Origin: DATJAJ01 sp035622335
GTDB lineage: Archaea > Thermoproteota > Nitrososphaeria > Nitrososphaerales > Gagatemarchaeaceae
Assembly: GCA_035622335.1 (NCBI GenBank)
Contig: DASPVO010000023.1
Coordinates: 1 to 62,668 of the forward strand
DNA: 62,668 nucleotides
Reading direction: 5' to 3'
The stretch's first letter is position 1. Each line of letters begins with the position of its first letter. Position numbers and translations under genes: made by a program. Shown piece after piece: positions 16,355 to 24,964 of the stretch. The notes under the pieces are model-generated. The model was not told the DNA's origin. It did not search any database and was given only the letters and a program-made list of their open reading frames with translations.

Positions 16355-17107
16355 CTAGTCACTGACGCGCGGAGCCAAGAAGAAGTGTATGCGCGCACCC
16401 TGGTCGTTGAGCTTGAACTGCAACAGGATGGGCTTCTTCGAGCTGAAGGAGCAGTCAACGGTGTCGGTAGCGCTACCGGCAGCGCGGATGATGTTCGTGA
16501 GGTAGTCGATGGAGTAGGTTGCCTTGTCCTCTCCCTCTGTCTTGAGCTCCAGCACGTCGGCGTCGTTCTTCTGCAGCTCAATCGAAGCTCGCCCTATGTC
16601 GCTCTTCCCGCTGAAGGTCAACTTCTCCTTGGAAGCCTGGATCGTTACCTGGTCTGAGACCACAGAGATGTCCGAAAGCAGTTTGTCGAACATCGTCTTG
16701 GTGAGCGTGACCGTCGTACTGAAGTCGAGCTTTGGAAGGGGTGCACTCCCTCCCGTGCTCTCGATCAGGTGAATCTCGAATTCCCTCTTGTATCCGTTGA
16801 GAAACTTGACGGCTATTATGTCGTCGGCTGTGGACGACATCTCCACACTGTCCTTGGCGTCGCTCCGGCCTATCAGCTTGACGAGGTCTTCGACCCTCAG
16901 GCTGAACTTGAACGGCTTGTCGCATTCATACTTCGAGAAGGCGCTGTTCGGCCACTCCAGATCTACCAAGGCCACGTGCGACGGATCCATTGCCCTGAAG
17001 GTGAGCTTCTCGCTGGTTGCGTCAAAAGTAGCTTCTTCGACGAGCGTCTTGATAGCTGACGATACCGCCTTCCATTCTTGAGAGCTCGCCGTTTTAGCGA
17101 AGAACAA
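16355..17107 (-). CDS. pcn: Proliferating cell nuclear antigen (sliding clamp)
   Basis: PCNA is the ring clamp for PolD, Fen1 and ligase. Two clamp repeats are visible, with SSQEWKAVSSAIKTLVEEATF at the start, FRAMDPSHVALVDLEWP in the first domain and KATYSIDYLTNIIRAAG in the second. The protein ends IHFFLAPRVSD. I use TTG at 17107 because a TATA-like CTTTATTA on this strand (17149-17156) would start transcription near 17125. An in-frame TTG at 17143 is then too early. 250 residues. Confidence 0.93.
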   Translation of the reverse strand: MFFAKTASSQEWKAVSSAIKTLVEEATFDATSEKLTFRAMDPSHVALVDLEWPNSAFSKYECDKPFKFSLRVEDLVKLIGRSDAKDSVEMSSTADDIIAVKFLNGYKREFEIHLIESTGGSAPLPKLDFSTTVTLTKTMFDKLLSDISVVSDQVTIQASKEKLTFSGKSDIGRASIELQKNDADVLELKTEGEDKATYSIDYLTNIIRAAGSATDTVDCSFSSKKPILLQFKLNDQGARIHFFLAPRVSD

Positions 17108-17148
17108 GATGGAAATCGACGCCTGCTTTCTGCCTGCCTTCAAAAGGG

Positions 17149-17156
17149 TAATAAAG
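17149..17156 (-). promoter_or_regulatory. TATA box of pcn
   Basis: On the minus strand this reads CTTTATTA, about 42-50 nt before the chosen TTG. The gap to pyrE (17108-17277) holds this promoter and a divergent one, GTTTATAC at about 17243-17250, placed for a leaderless pyrE mRNA. Confidence 0.5.
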
Positions 17157-17277
17157 ATTGGTCGGTTCGTAAGTTTTCTTCAAGACGGAGAAAGGGAAGT
17201 GAACGCCGAAAACTCTCTGTGCTCGCTCTCAGCATGACGGTGCGTTTATACCCGATCCGAGTTGCACTGGAACCCGT

Positions 17278-17952
17278 TTGACGAAGCGGACCAGTGAAGT
17301 TGCAAGAAGCGAAAGGGTCTCGGCCAAATCGCTTGCAGAGTCTCTGTTCGGTATGGGGGCACTCAGGCTTGGCGACTTCGTGCTCCCGAACGGCAAAAGA
17401 AGTCCATACGACCTTGACCTCAGGCTGGTGCCGAGTTATCCGGACCTTTACACGACGGTCCTCGCCGCCTACGTCGAGCTTGTTGACGGTGTTGGGTCTG
17501 ACAAGTTCGATTGCATCGCTGGCGTCGTAACCGCGGGTGTGACGATCTCCTCGCCTCTTGCCGTCATGCTGAAGAAACCCATGATGTACGTCAGGAAGCC
17601 AGGAGAAGGGCGCGACACGGACAAGTTCGTGGAGGGCTTTTCACGCAGAGGGGCAAGGGTGTTGGTGATAGACGACCTAGTATCCACTGGCGCAAGTGTT
17701 TCTGCAGCTGCCGCTGCGCTGAGAAGGAAGGGTTTCGTCGTGACCGACAGCGTTGTGCTCGTGGACAGACTAGAGGGAGGTAGGGCGAACCTTGCCTCAG
17801 AGGGAATCAAGCTGAATTCCTATTGCAGCATAGCTGACCTGTTGCTTGGTCTTGAAAAGTCGGGAATCATCGATAGAAGCAGAATCAAGGCGATTCTTGA
17901 CAGCGCAGATACTCTGAGAAAAAAGTCAGGCCGGGGTGCTCGACGGCCTTAG
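17278..17952 (+). CDS. pyrE: Orotate phosphoribosyltransferase
   Basis: PyrE converts orotate and PRPP to OMP in pyrimidine synthesis. The type I PRTase PRPP loop is RVLVIDDLVSTGASVSAA; the N terminus has FVLPNGKRSPYDLDLR, and YVRKPGEGR precedes the flexible loop. TTG start at 17278, about 27 nt after a TATA-like box. 224 residues. Its 3' end overlaps the convergent FMN enzyme by 27 nt. Confidence 0.88.
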   Translation: MTKRTSEVARSERVSAKSLAESLFGMGALRLGDFVLPNGKRSPYDLDLRLVPSYPDLYTTVLAAYVELVDGVGSDKFDCIAGVVTAGVTISSPLAVMLKKPMMYVRKPGEGRDTDKFVEGFSRRGARVLVIDDLVSTGASVSAAAAALRRKGFVVTDSVVLVDRLEGGRANLASEGIKLNSYCSIADLLLGLEKSGIIDRSRIKAILDSADTLRKKSGRGARRP

Positions 17953-19116
17953 CAGACTACGGTCTACCTGCTTGAGGTTCGCGATTCCGCTGAGGGCCAG
18001 AGTCAGGTCGAGGTCCGCCAGGAAGTTCAGAGTGACGTCTCGTACCCCTTCCTCTCCGTTGAGGGCGAGGCCCCAGACATAGAGGCGTCCCAGCAGAATC
18101 GCGTCAGCGCCTAGCGCGAGCGCCTTTACAGCATCCGCGCCTTTCCTTATCCCGCCGTCGAGGAGAACGGGAACCTTCCCTCCGACAGCTTCGACCACCT
18201 CCGGCAGTGCGTCCAACGATGCGATGCTCCCATCCACCTGGCGACCACCGTGATTGGACACGACGATCCCGTCCGCTCCCGAATCTAGAGCCTGTTGAGC
18301 GTCGCTCTTGCATAGCACTCCCTTGACCAAGACGGGGAGCTTTGTGTGCTCTCGGATGAAGGAGAAGTCCTTCCAACCGAAGGATGGGTCGAGCGCGTTT
18401 CTCACCGACTCGATTATCGCCGCTTGACGGTCCTCGTCAAGAGACTTTGCAAGCTTCCTTTTGAAGACCGGGTCTGTCAGGAAGTTCCCTATTCCCTCGC
18501 CCTTGAGGAATGGTAGGAATCCGTTCGCGAGGTCTCTGTCTCTCCATCCGAGGATCCTCGTGTCAAGCGTTACGACGACCGCCTCATATCCAGCAGATTC
18601 CGCGCGAGAAAGCAGACTGGCGTTGACGTCCTTATCACGACCGAAGTAGAGCTGGAACCATCTTACCCCCGCTCCCGCTGCGGAAGCAACCTCCTCCATA
18701 CCTATTGAGGACGCGTTGCTCAGCACGAATGGCAGTCCCAGGGACGCCGCCGCTCGTGCGGCCCCAATCTCCGCCTCTACATGCACCAATGACAGCACTC
18801 CTACCGGACCGAGCAACACGGGCGCAGGGAGCGTCCTTCCCATGAGCTGGACGCGGTAGTCTCTCTCCGTTACATTCGTCAGCATCTTCGGCAGTATCTG
18901 CCACCGGTCGAACGCCTGCAGGTTGGCTCTCATGGTGGACCCTGAACCTGCTCCTCCAGCCACGTAGTCGAAGGACTCGGCGGGAAGCTTTGCTCTCGCG
19001 GCTCGTTCTAGTTCATCGCTGGAGAGTGGGACGGCTGGTCTTTCGCCGAACAGGCCTTTGAGATAGATTTCGTTCTGTCTCTCCGGTCCAGACCCGCCGT
19101 AGTTGTCCGGCGCCAA
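17926..19116 (-). CDS. FMN-dependent alpha-hydroxy-acid dehydrogenase/oxidase
   Basis: A TIM-barrel flavoenzyme of the lactate monooxygenase/glycolate oxidase family, oxidising an L-2-hydroxy acid to the 2-oxo acid. Family features: FDYVAGGAGSGSTMRANL at the N terminus; WFQLYFGRDKDV; the catalytic His in VVSNHGGRQVDGS (near residue 291); and the FMN phosphate site VLLDGGIRKGADAVKALALGADAILLGR. 396 residues, close to lactate 2-monooxygenase. It is of bacterial type and sits among housekeeping archaeal genes, suggesting transfer. Substrate not determined. Confidence 0.85.
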   Translation of the reverse strand: MAPDNYGGSGPERQNEIYLKGLFGERPAVPLSSDELERAARAKLPAESFDYVAGGAGSGSTMRANLQAFDRWQILPKMLTNVTERDYRVQLMGRTLPAPVLLGPVGVLSLVHVEAEIGAARAAASLGLPFVLSNASSIGMEEVASAAGAGVRWFQLYFGRDKDVNASLLSRAESAGYEAVVVTLDTRILGWRDRDLANGFLPFLKGEGIGNFLTDPVFKRKLAKSLDEDRQAAIIESVRNALDPSFGWKDFSFIREHTKLPVLVKGVLCKSDAQQALDSGADGIVVSNHGGRQVDGSIASLDALPEVVEAVGGKVPVLLDGGIRKGADAVKALALGADAILLGRLYVWGLALNGEEGVRDVTLNFLADLDLTLALSGIANLKQVDRSLLRPSSTPA

Positions 19117-19142
19117 GAAACCGCGAGGACGCCACCTGCTAT

Positions 19143-20534
19143 TTATGGGATGGTTGGCGTGGATGCCACTGCACGGAGAGGTCCCGTCTTCTGGTACCTG
19201 TATCTCTCATACAGCAGAGTGACCTTCTCTTTCTCCGTCTCGAATGTGACTTCAAGCTTCGCCCCCGCGATGAGCGTGAAAAAGGAGGCGGATCGCTCGT
19301 CGTGAGTCCGATATACGAGTATTATGTTTGTCCCGATGTCATACCCCGAAAGTATCAGGAAACTGTCGTTCCTCCTGACCTCGGCCGTCAGCGTCTCCTT
19401 GTATGCCGTGTAGGTGCCCTCCAATCGTCGAAGGATCCCTTCCAGTCTTAACGAAGGCAGCTCGTTCGGGTCTTCTCCGAGCAGTATGGCCATCGAGTAC
19501 GAATTGATCTGGGCCATTGGGTATGCTTCTGCGTTCGCCATGGCCAGACTGCCAACGAGCTCTTTGGGAGCGCACTTGTAATCGGCGGTGTAGACGAGTA
19601 GGTCTCCTCCGTGCCCGATGACGTGGTGACCGAGAAACTTCGGAGAGACCTGGAAACCGTATCCGTAGCTGTCTTCGCCGTGCCTGTCCAAGGGCCAGGG
19701 TAGCCGTGGCTTCTGCAACTCTGCGAGGGTTGCTTCTGAGACGACCCTCTCTCCTTCGAACTCGCCCTTCTGGAGCAGCATCAAGACAAGGCGGGACAGG
19801 TCTTCGGCGGTCGTTATGAGTCCGCCTCCAGCTCCGCAGCCGTACGGAATCACCGACCTTACCGCCCGGTCTTCCTTGATCAAGTATGGCGTCGCAGAGT
19901 CGGGGTCAGACTCTACTTCGGCCTTGGAGAAGAACGACCTTTCCATCTTCAGCGGTCTGAAGACGTTCTCCTTCAGATACCGCTCGTACGGAACTTTCGC
20001 GACCCTTGAAATTATCTCTCCTAGGAGAAAGTAGCCTTCGTTAAGGTACTGGACCTTCTCGCCTGGCCTCGCCGTCTTCCATTCGTCGACCTCGTCGAGA
20101 AAAGCGCGCATGTCCTCGAGGCCGGAGATTGGCAGCCATCCCTTGAGGTCGCCGACAGCGGACCCTATCAGCACCTCGGCGTACCCCAGCCCTGGGATGC
20201 CGCTCGAATGCGAAAGCAGATGGCCGACTTCGATCCCTCCGAATGACTCCGGGTCCAGCGGAAGATACTTGGTGATCTCGTCGCGAAAATCGAGCCTGCC
20301 CTCGTCCACGAGCTTTCCGGCCGCGAGCGCCGTGAACGTCTTCGTGATCGAAGCTACTCCGTACAAGGTCCTGGTCGAAGCAGGCTGGGCCGATTCTACG
20401 TCCTTGAAACCGAAGCAGTGAGAGTATACCACACCGCGGTCTGACACTGCCATGGAAACCACGCTCGGGAGTTTGGTCTCGCTCATGCGCTTCAGGACGA
20501 AGCTCTCGAATCCAACCCAGTCGGATTCAGGCAA
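19143..20534 (-). CDS. Beta-lactamase-fold serine hydrolase (class C-like)
   Basis: A penicillin-binding-protein/AmpC-like hydrolase, more likely an esterase or peptidase than a resistance enzyme. Catalytic SxxK is GVASITKTFTALAAG, the Tyr motif is KVQYLNEGYFLLGEI, and a C-terminal H-G-G (VIGHGGDLL) replaces KTG. A beta-barrel C domain of about 120 residues follows. I use TTG at 20534; a longer in-frame reading to 20711 runs into the rpl44e promoter and does not look like protein. No signal peptide from this start. It is next to the FMN enzyme on the same strand. Confidence 0.8.
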   Translation of the reverse strand: MPESDWVGFESFVLKRMSETKLPSVVSMAVSDRGVVYSHCFGFKDVESAQPASTRTLYGVASITKTFTALAAGKLVDEGRLDFRDEITKYLPLDPESFGGIEVGHLLSHSSGIPGLGYAEVLIGSAVGDLKGWLPISGLEDMRAFLDEVDEWKTARPGEKVQYLNEGYFLLGEIISRVAKVPYERYLKENVFRPLKMERSFFSKAEVESDPDSATPYLIKEDRAVRSVIPYGCGAGGGLITTAEDLSRLVLMLLQKGEFEGERVVSEATLAELQKPRLPWPLDRHGEDSYGYGFQVSPKFLGHHVIGHGGDLLVYTADYKCAPKELVGSLAMANAEAYPMAQINSYSMAILLGEDPNELPSLRLEGILRRLEGTYTAYKETLTAEVRRNDSFLILSGYDIGTNIILVYRTHDERSASFFTLIAGAKLEVTFETEKEKVTLLYERYRYQKTGPLRAVASTPTIP

Positions 20535-20651
20535 CCTCTCGCATGACTTGGCAGCCAAGTTAAGCGTTAGCGGGTACCCAGAAGAGTGGCGTGACGGCCC
20601 AATGTTTTTAAGGAAAGGGACGGCGGTTCGAAAGATTCTAGGGCTGAAAGT

Positions 20652-20930
20652 ATGAAATTTCCAAAGGAGATGAACACATATTGTGCTCACTGCAAGAAGC
20701 ACACCACACACAGCGTAGCTCTTTACAAGAGAGGCAAAGAGCGGGCCAACTCTTGGGGCGCGAGGCGGCAGGCCGGAAGGAAGAGAGGGTATGGGGGTCA
20801 GAAGTTCCCTGAGCTCATCCGAACCGCCAAGACGACCAAGAAGGCGACGCTCAGGCTGAAGTGCAAGGACTGCAGCAAGGAGAGCATGCGGGATGGGATC
20901 AGACTCAGAAAGGCGGAGATTGTAGAATGA
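20652..20930 (+). CDS. rpl44e: Large ribosomal subunit protein eL42 (L44e)
   Basis: A 92-residue basic zinc-ribbon ribosomal protein. Motifs: MNTYCAHCKKHTTH at the N terminus, a basic middle (SWGARRQAGRKRGYGGQ) and the second Cys pair LRLKCKDCSKES. A TATA-like TTTTTAA lies about 45 nt upstream. The stop overlaps the rps27e start (ATGA). The rpl44e-rps27e-aIF2alpha-nop10 order is a conserved archaeal operon. Confidence 0.96.
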   Translation: MKFPKEMNTYCAHCKKHTTHSVALYKRGKERANSWGARRQAGRKRGYGGQKFPELIRTAKTTKKATLRLKCKDCSKESMRDGIRLRKAEIVE

Positions 20931-21124
20931 AGAGAGCCAGGGAGCCGATACCCAAGTCGAGAAGCAGCTTCATGCTGGTCAAGTGTCCTGACTGCAGCGA
21001 GGAGCGTATCGTCTTCTCGTGCGCTACCAAAGACGTAGGCTGCAGAGGCTGCGGAAGGACGCTCGCTGAAAGCAGAGGCGGGCGTGCGATAATGCTCGGC
21101 CAGGTAGTCAAGAGGCTGGACTAG
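20927..21124 (+). CDS. rps27e: Small ribosomal subunit protein eS27
   Basis: A 65-residue zinc-ribbon ribosomal protein. The ribbon is VKCPDCSEERIVFS...GCRGCGRTLAES. The ATG at 20927 overlaps the rpl44e stop; the same frame is open upstream inside rpl44e but that part is not used. aIF2alpha follows after 40 nt. Confidence 0.95.
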   Translation: MKRAREPIPKSRSSFMLVKCPDCSEERIVFSCATKDVGCRGCGRTLAESRGGRAIMLGQVVKRLD

Positions 21125-21164
21125 TCAGAAAGCTCTATTACCCCCGACTAGCAGTTTTGTCGAA

Positions 21165-21968
21165 ATGAGTACAGACAGAGGACTTCCTGAACCCGGGGAA
21201 GTAGTCATATGCACCGTGAGGGAGATCACTTCTCACGGCATCTACGTCAATCTGGACCAGTATGACGGCATCAATGGGTTCCTCCACGTCTCGGAGATTT
21301 CGACGGGCTGGGTCAGGAACATAGAGCGCGTTGCGAAGCCTCAGCAGAAGCTCGTTCTGAAGGTGATAAGAGCCGACAGGGTCAGGAAGGAGATCGACCT
21401 TTCGCTAAGACAGGTGACCAACGAAGAGAGGAGGGCGAAGATTATCGATTGGAAGAAGGAGGAAAAAGCTCTCGCGATAGTGAACGCGGTTAGGAACAGG
21501 GAGGGGATTCCAGAGGACAAGCTGAAGGAGTACATAGCCGCGTTGGAGGAGGAGTTCGGAACGCTGTATCAGGCCCTCGAGACTGCCACCAAGAAGGGAG
21601 AGAAGTCTCTCGCTCCCATCGACATGCCTCCCGCCTTGGCAAAAGCGCTGACAGAGGCTGCGACTGAGAAGATTGTGCCTCCGAGGTACGAAGTGGGCGC
21701 GCTGGTGGAAGTCTCGTCCCGCATGCCCGACGGTGTAGAACAGGTGAAGAAGACTCTGCTCGCCGCGGCTAATTCAACCTCGTCGGCGGATGTGAAAATC
21801 ACCTATGCGGGAGCGCCGAGGTACAGAATCAGGATCACGGCGGACGACTACAAGCAGGCTGAAAAAGTTCTGGACAGCGTCCTGGAGAAGATCAAGGACG
21901 GGGTCGGGAAGCACGACGTCTTCAGCTTCAAGCGCGAAATATCTAGGAAGTATGGCGGCGCGTCGTGA
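21165..21968 (+). CDS. aif2a: Translation initiation factor aIF2, alpha subunit
   Basis: The alpha subunit of the factor that brings initiator tRNA to the ribosome. The N-terminal S1 domain is clear (GEVVICTVREITSHGIYVNLDQY, INGFLHVSEIS). A helical middle domain follows (ALAIVNAVRNREGIPEDKLKEYIAALEEEFG), then the alpha-beta C domain (YRIRITADDYKQAEKVLDSVLEKI). 267 residues. The stop overlaps the nop10 GTG start. Confidence 0.95.
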   Translation: MSTDRGLPEPGEVVICTVREITSHGIYVNLDQYDGINGFLHVSEISTGWVRNIERVAKPQQKLVLKVIRADRVRKEIDLSLRQVTNEERRAKIIDWKKEEKALAIVNAVRNREGIPEDKLKEYIAALEEEFGTLYQALETATKKGEKSLAPIDMPPALAKALTEAATEKIVPPRYEVGALVEVSSRMPDGVEQVKKTLLAAANSTSSADVKITYAGAPRYRIRITADDYKQAEKVLDSVLEKIKDGVGKHDVFSFKREISRKYGGAS

Positions 21969-22126
21969 AGAGCCTGATCTTAATCTGCGCGAGTTGTCAC
22001 AGGTACACGATGGCCAAGAGCTGTCCCGTCTGCGGGAGCCCGACCTCCACTGCTCATCCGGCTCGTTTCTCTCCGGACGACAAGTATGCCAGGTATCGCA
22101 GTCCCTTGGCCTACACAGAGGGTTGA
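21965..22126 (+). CDS. nop10: H/ACA ribonucleoprotein subunit Nop10
   Basis: A 53-residue protein read from GTG at 21965, overlapping the aIF2alpha stop. It has the archaeal Nop10 zinc site (ICASCHRYTMAKSCPVCG) and the conserved tail (TAHPARFSPDDKYARYRSPL). Nop10 binds Cbf5 in the H/ACA pseudouridylation complex. Its position after aIF2alpha is the classical archaeal one. Confidence 0.94.
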   Translation: MKSLILICASCHRYTMAKSCPVCGSPTSTAHPARFSPDDKYARYRSPLAYTEG

Positions 22127-22128
22127 CG

Positions 22129-24498
22129 CTAGTAACCCGTGTCGTTTACCTTGTATACCAAGATCGCGTTGAAGCAGTTGTAGTTGGGGTTCCCCGGACA
22201 GGTCTCGGGGCTGGCCATGCTCGGTGAGGCGTAAGCAAGTTTGATGGGGCCCGTACTGTTGTACGGAAATGTGGGTGAGAACGGGTACGCGAACGCTTCA
22301 ACGGGCAACGTGCCGTTGGGTCCGAACTCATAGGTGGACGAAAGTTGAACGCCCGAGGACTCTGGAACCAGGAAGTCTGCGAACTGGAACGGAAGCAGCT
22401 GTCCGAACAGGGTGTTCTGAATCGCGTACGGCGTCAGGTTGAAGTCGTCTATGGTGGGGCAGGAAGACGACACGTTCACGCACTCTAAGAGCTGTGACTC
22501 GTTCAGTCCTCCTATGCGTATGAACCATTGCTTCTTGCTCTCGTCCCCGCCTCCTGCCGTGAACCCTGTACCCGCAGGCACTTGCAACAAGTAGTATGAG
22601 GTACCCGTGCTTGGGTCCTGGAAGACGCTTCCCGTCAGGAACAGGATCACATAGGCCGGTCTGTCCCCTGCCATGTCTCTTATCAGCCTGAGCGCCGTCG
22701 TGACGTTCGACATGTACATCTGACCCACTTCGGCGATTCTCGTTGCGTTCAGAGTCGCGTTGTCATCGACCGTCGTTCTGTTCCCCATCACGGTGATCCA
22801 GTATCCGTAGTCCCACCAGCCTATCACTACCGCGTCGGTGGGCGTGTTCTGTCTGATCCACTGCAGCGTCTGGGTCCAGTCGTCGAAGGACGCCCTCGAG
22901 AACGTCGTGGCGCCGTTAGTGAGGCTGACGCCCGCGTCGGCTGGGCTCTGGTCGCAGAAGTATGTGTTAGCGTTGGTGCACTGTATCGGGTTCGGAATCC
23001 AATAGGTGCCAGCGGGGATCGCGATCAGTAGGATCAGGGCCACAGAGTACACGACTTTCATCTCGTTCCTTGAAGCCGCGACCGGCTTCTTCTTGACAAG
23101 AGGCGTGGCCGTCGGCTTTACTATCGAGAACACCAGTTCGGCGAACCCTATCCCCGCCAGCAAGCCCAGTGCTATCGACGAGTAGACTAGAAGACGTGAG
23201 TAGGCCGCTGAGATGTACAGCCCAGTGAGCCCTATGATCAGGGCGTATGTCGTCGGGACGTTTCGGCGCCTGAAAGCGATGAGTGTGCCAGCGACACCGA
23301 ACGACAGGAGTATGAGGTAGGAGGTGAAGTAGTCCTGCCCGGTCGGGACCGCTTGCTCCGCTACCGATTGGACCAGGGCGTTGCTAGTCCTTGCCCAGGG
23401 CGCTATGGCGGCGAGGTACCTCAGACTCACGCCGCCGACGAGCCCGAAGCTGAGTATTGCCAGTCCGCCCAGCGTGAAACCGAAGAGGAACTTGATCAGC
23501 GTCTTTCTGTACTCCGTGGGTTTGACCCAGGACTTGCACCATTGTCCGACCAGCAGGAATGTCGTCCCGCCTATTATCGCGAGTCCGGCCGGATTCGTCA
23601 CGAATGCGACGCCGGGCCTCGGAAATATCGCGGCGTCGAACACCAGGGCCGCGGTGAACGAAACTGCAGCCGGCCAGATGGTAGAAAGGTCTTGGTTTAT
23701 GAACGGCAGAATCAGGAAGAGAAGGCCGAAGGCCACGGTGAAGTAGTCGGAACCACCCCAGGCGGTTTCTGCGTATCCTGCGAGGAGTCCTGCGACGGTA
23801 GCCCTGAGTATGCGGCTTCTTAGTCCCCTGTCGCGGTCGAAGACCGACAGGACGAGGTAGCTCGAACAGACGAAGAGGAAGATGGCGAGCGGTTCTGACT
23901 TGAACCAGCCGAGGTTGCCCCTCTCTATGAGCGGAGGGGAGACGGCGAACATCAGCGCTGCGAAGAGCCCTGCTGCCTCGCCTGCGATGCGCCTCACTAG
24001 GAAGTAGAACAAGACCGCGGTTATTCCGCCTAAGAAGACTGGAAGGAGCACGAGGAAGTCGTAGAGAGTGATCTGAACTCCGAAGACGTTGTGCACCAGC
24101 AGAAAGAGACCCGCACCCGCCAGCTGCAGCCCGTCTTGTGATGTAGCCGCCACGTTTCTGCCGTAGGGGAACCATGTCGCGATGTCGTGCCAGTAGAAGT
24201 ATCCCTGCAGGTTGTGGCAGCTCGTAAGCACGCTGGCGCCGCAGTTCGCTGGGTCGTTGAACAGCGCATAGTAGAGCCCGTGCTGCTGGGCGAGCGTGAC
24301 CACGTGCTGGGCAGCATAATAGTCGTAGTAGGGGTCGAACTCGTTCAGGTAGAAGCCATACTTCGCTGCGTAAGCCCTAATCATTATTGCGATTGCGAAT
24401 ATTATGGCAAGGGCCATTGTGATCATGGAGCCCCTTCGGGACACGGTTGGTCTCTTGATCGCAGAAAGGGCGCTTCGCACGTCTGGTGCCAAACTCAT
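22129..24498 (-). CDS. aglB: Oligosaccharyltransferase catalytic subunit (AglB/Stt3)
   Basis: AglB transfers a lipid-linked glycan to Asn in N-X-S/T sequons on the outer face of the membrane. The N-terminal half has about 11-13 membrane segments. The first outer loop carries the acidic motif NEFDPYYDYYAA. The soluble C-terminal half carries the catalytic WWDYGYWI motif (about residues 557-563). 789 residues, at the lower end for AglB. It is tail to tail with nop10. A candidate accessory subunit lies about 5 kb away (29455-29856), and the secreted proteins at the end of this window are rich in sequons. Confidence 0.93.
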   Translation of the reverse strand: MSLAPDVRSALSAIKRPTVSRRGSMITMALAIIFAIAIMIRAYAAKYGFYLNEFDPYYDYYAAQHVVTLAQQHGLYYALFNDPANCGASVLTSCHNLQGYFYWHDIATWFPYGRNVAATSQDGLQLAGAGLFLLVHNVFGVQITLYDFLVLLPVFLGGITAVLFYFLVRRIAGEAAGLFAALMFAVSPPLIERGNLGWFKSEPLAIFLFVCSSYLVLSVFDRDRGLRSRILRATVAGLLAGYAETAWGGSDYFTVAFGLLFLILPFINQDLSTIWPAAVSFTAALVFDAAIFPRPGVAFVTNPAGLAIIGGTTFLLVGQWCKSWVKPTEYRKTLIKFLFGFTLGGLAILSFGLVGGVSLRYLAAIAPWARTSNALVQSVAEQAVPTGQDYFTSYLILLSFGVAGTLIAFRRRNVPTTYALIIGLTGLYISAAYSRLLVYSSIALGLLAGIGFAELVFSIVKPTATPLVKKKPVAASRNEMKVVYSVALILLIAIPAGTYWIPNPIQCTNANTYFCDQSPADAGVSLTNGATTFSRASFDDWTQTLQWIRQNTPTDAVVIGWWDYGYWITVMGNRTTVDDNATLNATRIAEVGQMYMSNVTTALRLIRDMAGDRPAYVILFLTGSVFQDPSTGTSYYLLQVPAGTGFTAGGGDESKKQWFIRIGGLNESQLLECVNVSSSCPTIDDFNLTPYAIQNTLFGQLLPFQFADFLVPESSGVQLSSTYEFGPNGTLPVEAFAYPFSPTFPYNSTGPIKLAYASPSMASPETCPGNPNYNCFNAILVYKVNDTGY

Positions 24499-24521
24499 TT
24501 CGCGCGACCCCTGCGGGGTTT

Positions 24522-24947
24522 TTAATCGTGTTGTTTGTTCGATAACTCTTCCAGTAGAGCGGCGTACCTTTCAGAGTCTAAGAGGTTGCCCTTGTCAGGT
24601 TCGAAGTCTGATGGTCTGACCTCCAAGAGCCAGCCGTCAGAGTAGGGAGACTTGTTGACCAGCTCGGGGCCCGTTTCCAGCGCGGTGTTGACCGCTAGCA
24701 CCTGCCCCGACAATGGAGCGTACAACTCTGACACCGCCTTTATCGACTCGATCGTACCCATGACCGTCAGCTGCTTTACATTATCCCCTACCTTGGGGAG
24801 AGACACGTAGACGATGTCGTTGAGCGTCTTCGCCGCGTAGTCGGTTATTCCGACTCTGACCTTTTCCTTCGTCCCTTTAGCCCATTCGTGCTCTTTTGTG
24901 TACAAGAGTTCATCCGGGATGTCGTAGGACTCGAACTTCACGCGCAT
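24522..24947 (-). CDS. gcvH: Glycine cleavage system H protein
   Basis: GcvH carries the lipoyl arm that shuttles the aminomethyl group between GcvP and GcvT. The lipoylation site is Lys70 in GTIESIKAVSELYAPLSG; KEHEWAK and VGITDYAAKTLNDIVYVSLP are conserved. 141 residues. It lies 17 nt downstream of gcvT in the same operon. GcvP and lipoate-attachment genes are not in this window; glyA, which links to the same one-carbon pathway, is at 36388. Confidence 0.94.
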   Translation of the reverse strand: MRVKFESYDIPDELLYTKEHEWAKGTKEKVRVGITDYAAKTLNDIVYVSLPKVGDNVKQLTVMGTIESIKAVSELYAPLSGQVLAVNTALETGPELVNKSPYSDGWLLEVRPSDFEPDKGNLLDSERYAALLEELSNKQHD

Positions 24948-24964
24948 TCATCTCTGGTTGAAAG

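Noticed and set aside
15746..16657. A 303-codon frame on the plus strand across priS and pcn
   Set aside because: It is antisense to two clear genes and has no family features; it results from their codon bias.
23353..24175. Long frames opposite and alongside aglB
   Set aside because: They overlap the unbroken AglB frame with its membrane helices; composition is that of shadow frames.
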